Below are positions 5,198 through 5,394 of a DNA stretch of 5,394 bases, piece after piece. The translations under genes and the position numbers were made by a program. The notes beneath the pieces were generated by a model that was given only the letters and a program-made list of their open reading frames with translations, did no database searches and was not told where the DNA came from. How positions within the stretch are numbered: the first letter of the stretch is position 1; each line of letters starts with the position of its first letter. The DNA comes from Pseudomonadota bacterium (GTDB lineage: Bacteria > Pseudomonadota > Alphaproteobacteria > Rhizobiales > Xanthobacteraceae): the NCBI GenBank assembly GCA_023449855.1, contig JAEXHR010000132.1, positions 1-5,394 of the forward strand, in the 5' to 3' direction.

Positions 5198-5394
5198 GCC
5201 ACCGCGACGTTCTTTCTGGCCGAAGGACCGTTCTTCCGGGTACTGGGCCCATCTCCCGCAGGAGATTGATCCGGCAGGTTTCCCTGCCTTCGCCCGCACC
5301 GCGTCCAGCCGCGCTAGCGGCAGACCCCCGTAGTGGGGTCGGACGGTGGCCTCCAGCCACCCGAGTGCGAGGGGTACGTCTTCCCCCGCCCGCA
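5198..5394. other. Gene-free block of consecutive perfect hairpins, possible dispersed repeat or structured RNA
   Basis: Five perfect stem-loops follow each other within 111 bases: ATCTCC/GGAGAT (5251-5266), GGCAGG/CCTGCC (5273-5288), GCCGC/GCGGC (5308-5321), GACCCC/GGGGTC (5323-5340) and GGTGGC/GCCACC (5345-5361). A weaker GGGG/CCCC stem lies at 5371-5386. The block runs off the right edge. I recall similar non-coding sequence repeated in Bradyrhizobium-group genomes but cannot verify this here. It matches no tRNA, rRNA, tmRNA or RNase P features that I can recognise. Open frames across it are arginine- and proline-rich and lack domain motifs. Whether it is transcribed, and from which strand, is unknown. 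Confidence 0.45.

Noticed and set aside
4756..5202. Minus-strand open frame of 148 codons upstream of the thiolase-like gene
   Set aside because: It crosses the REP pair and the candidate promoter, has low-quality composition, and shows no recognisable domain or convincing start.
5025..5360. Minus-strand open frame of 111 codons in the right-hand gene-free region
   Set aside because: It is arginine-rich, crosses several perfect hairpins and ends inside a REP unit. Repeated non-coding DNA of this kind often gives spurious predicted proteins. I cannot fully exclude a small gene, but nothing in the sequence supports it.
5198..5394. Possible tRNA, rRNA, tmRNA or RNase P RNA
   Set aside because: No TΨC-like GTTCGAATC arm, CCA end, or conserved RNase P or rRNA core sequence could be found on either strand.

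Overview
The window looks like chromosomal DNA of an alphaproteobacterium of the Bradyrhizobium/Rhodopseudomonas group. This is inferred from the GC-rich coding style, the protein sequences, and two kinds of short palindromic repeat that I remember as common in that group: a CATCCTTCGAGACG...CTCCTCAGGATG hairpin unit and a GTAG-headed REP-like unit. No database search was possible.

All five credible genes lie on the minus strand, so they read from right to left. In transcription order they are an SCP2-type thiolase-like protein (4707-3559, TTG start), a DUF35 zinc-ribbon/OB-fold partner (3559-3167, stop and start sharing one base), a two-domain MaoC enoyl-CoA hydratase 2 (3019-2159), an MFE-2-type short-chain 3-hydroxyacyl-CoA dehydrogenase (1923-1042), and a DapA-family Schiff-base aldolase-like protein (975-37). 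The first four supply the hydration, oxidation and cleavage steps that peroxisomal D-bifunctional protein plus SCP-x carry out in eukaryotes. The thiolase-like/DUF35 pair also resembles the Ltp2/DUF35 retro-aldolases of steroid side-chain degradation. The likely role is therefore degradation of a branched, cyclic or isoprenoid-like acyl-CoA. No gene in the window identifies the substrate. The aldolase-like protein is the unexpected member: it keeps the Schiff-base lysine but lacks the DHDPS tyrosine and threonine positions.

The two larger spacers inside the gene run (1924-2158 and 3020-3166) each hold two hairpin repeats, one of a 'GG' type and one of a 'CC' type, with compensatory base changes in the stems. 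The repeats also lengthen the open frames upstream of the true starts, so starts have to be chosen from ribosome binding sites and protein homology. GTAG-headed REP-like units stand at both ends of the run: one three bases after the last stop codon, and an inverted pair upstream of the first gene.

The region 4708-5394 holds no credible gene. It contains a probable control region (two 20-bp-spaced direct repeats overlapping a possible promoter), the REP pair, and about 310 bases very rich in perfect hairpins, possibly a dispersed non-coding element that continues past the right edge.
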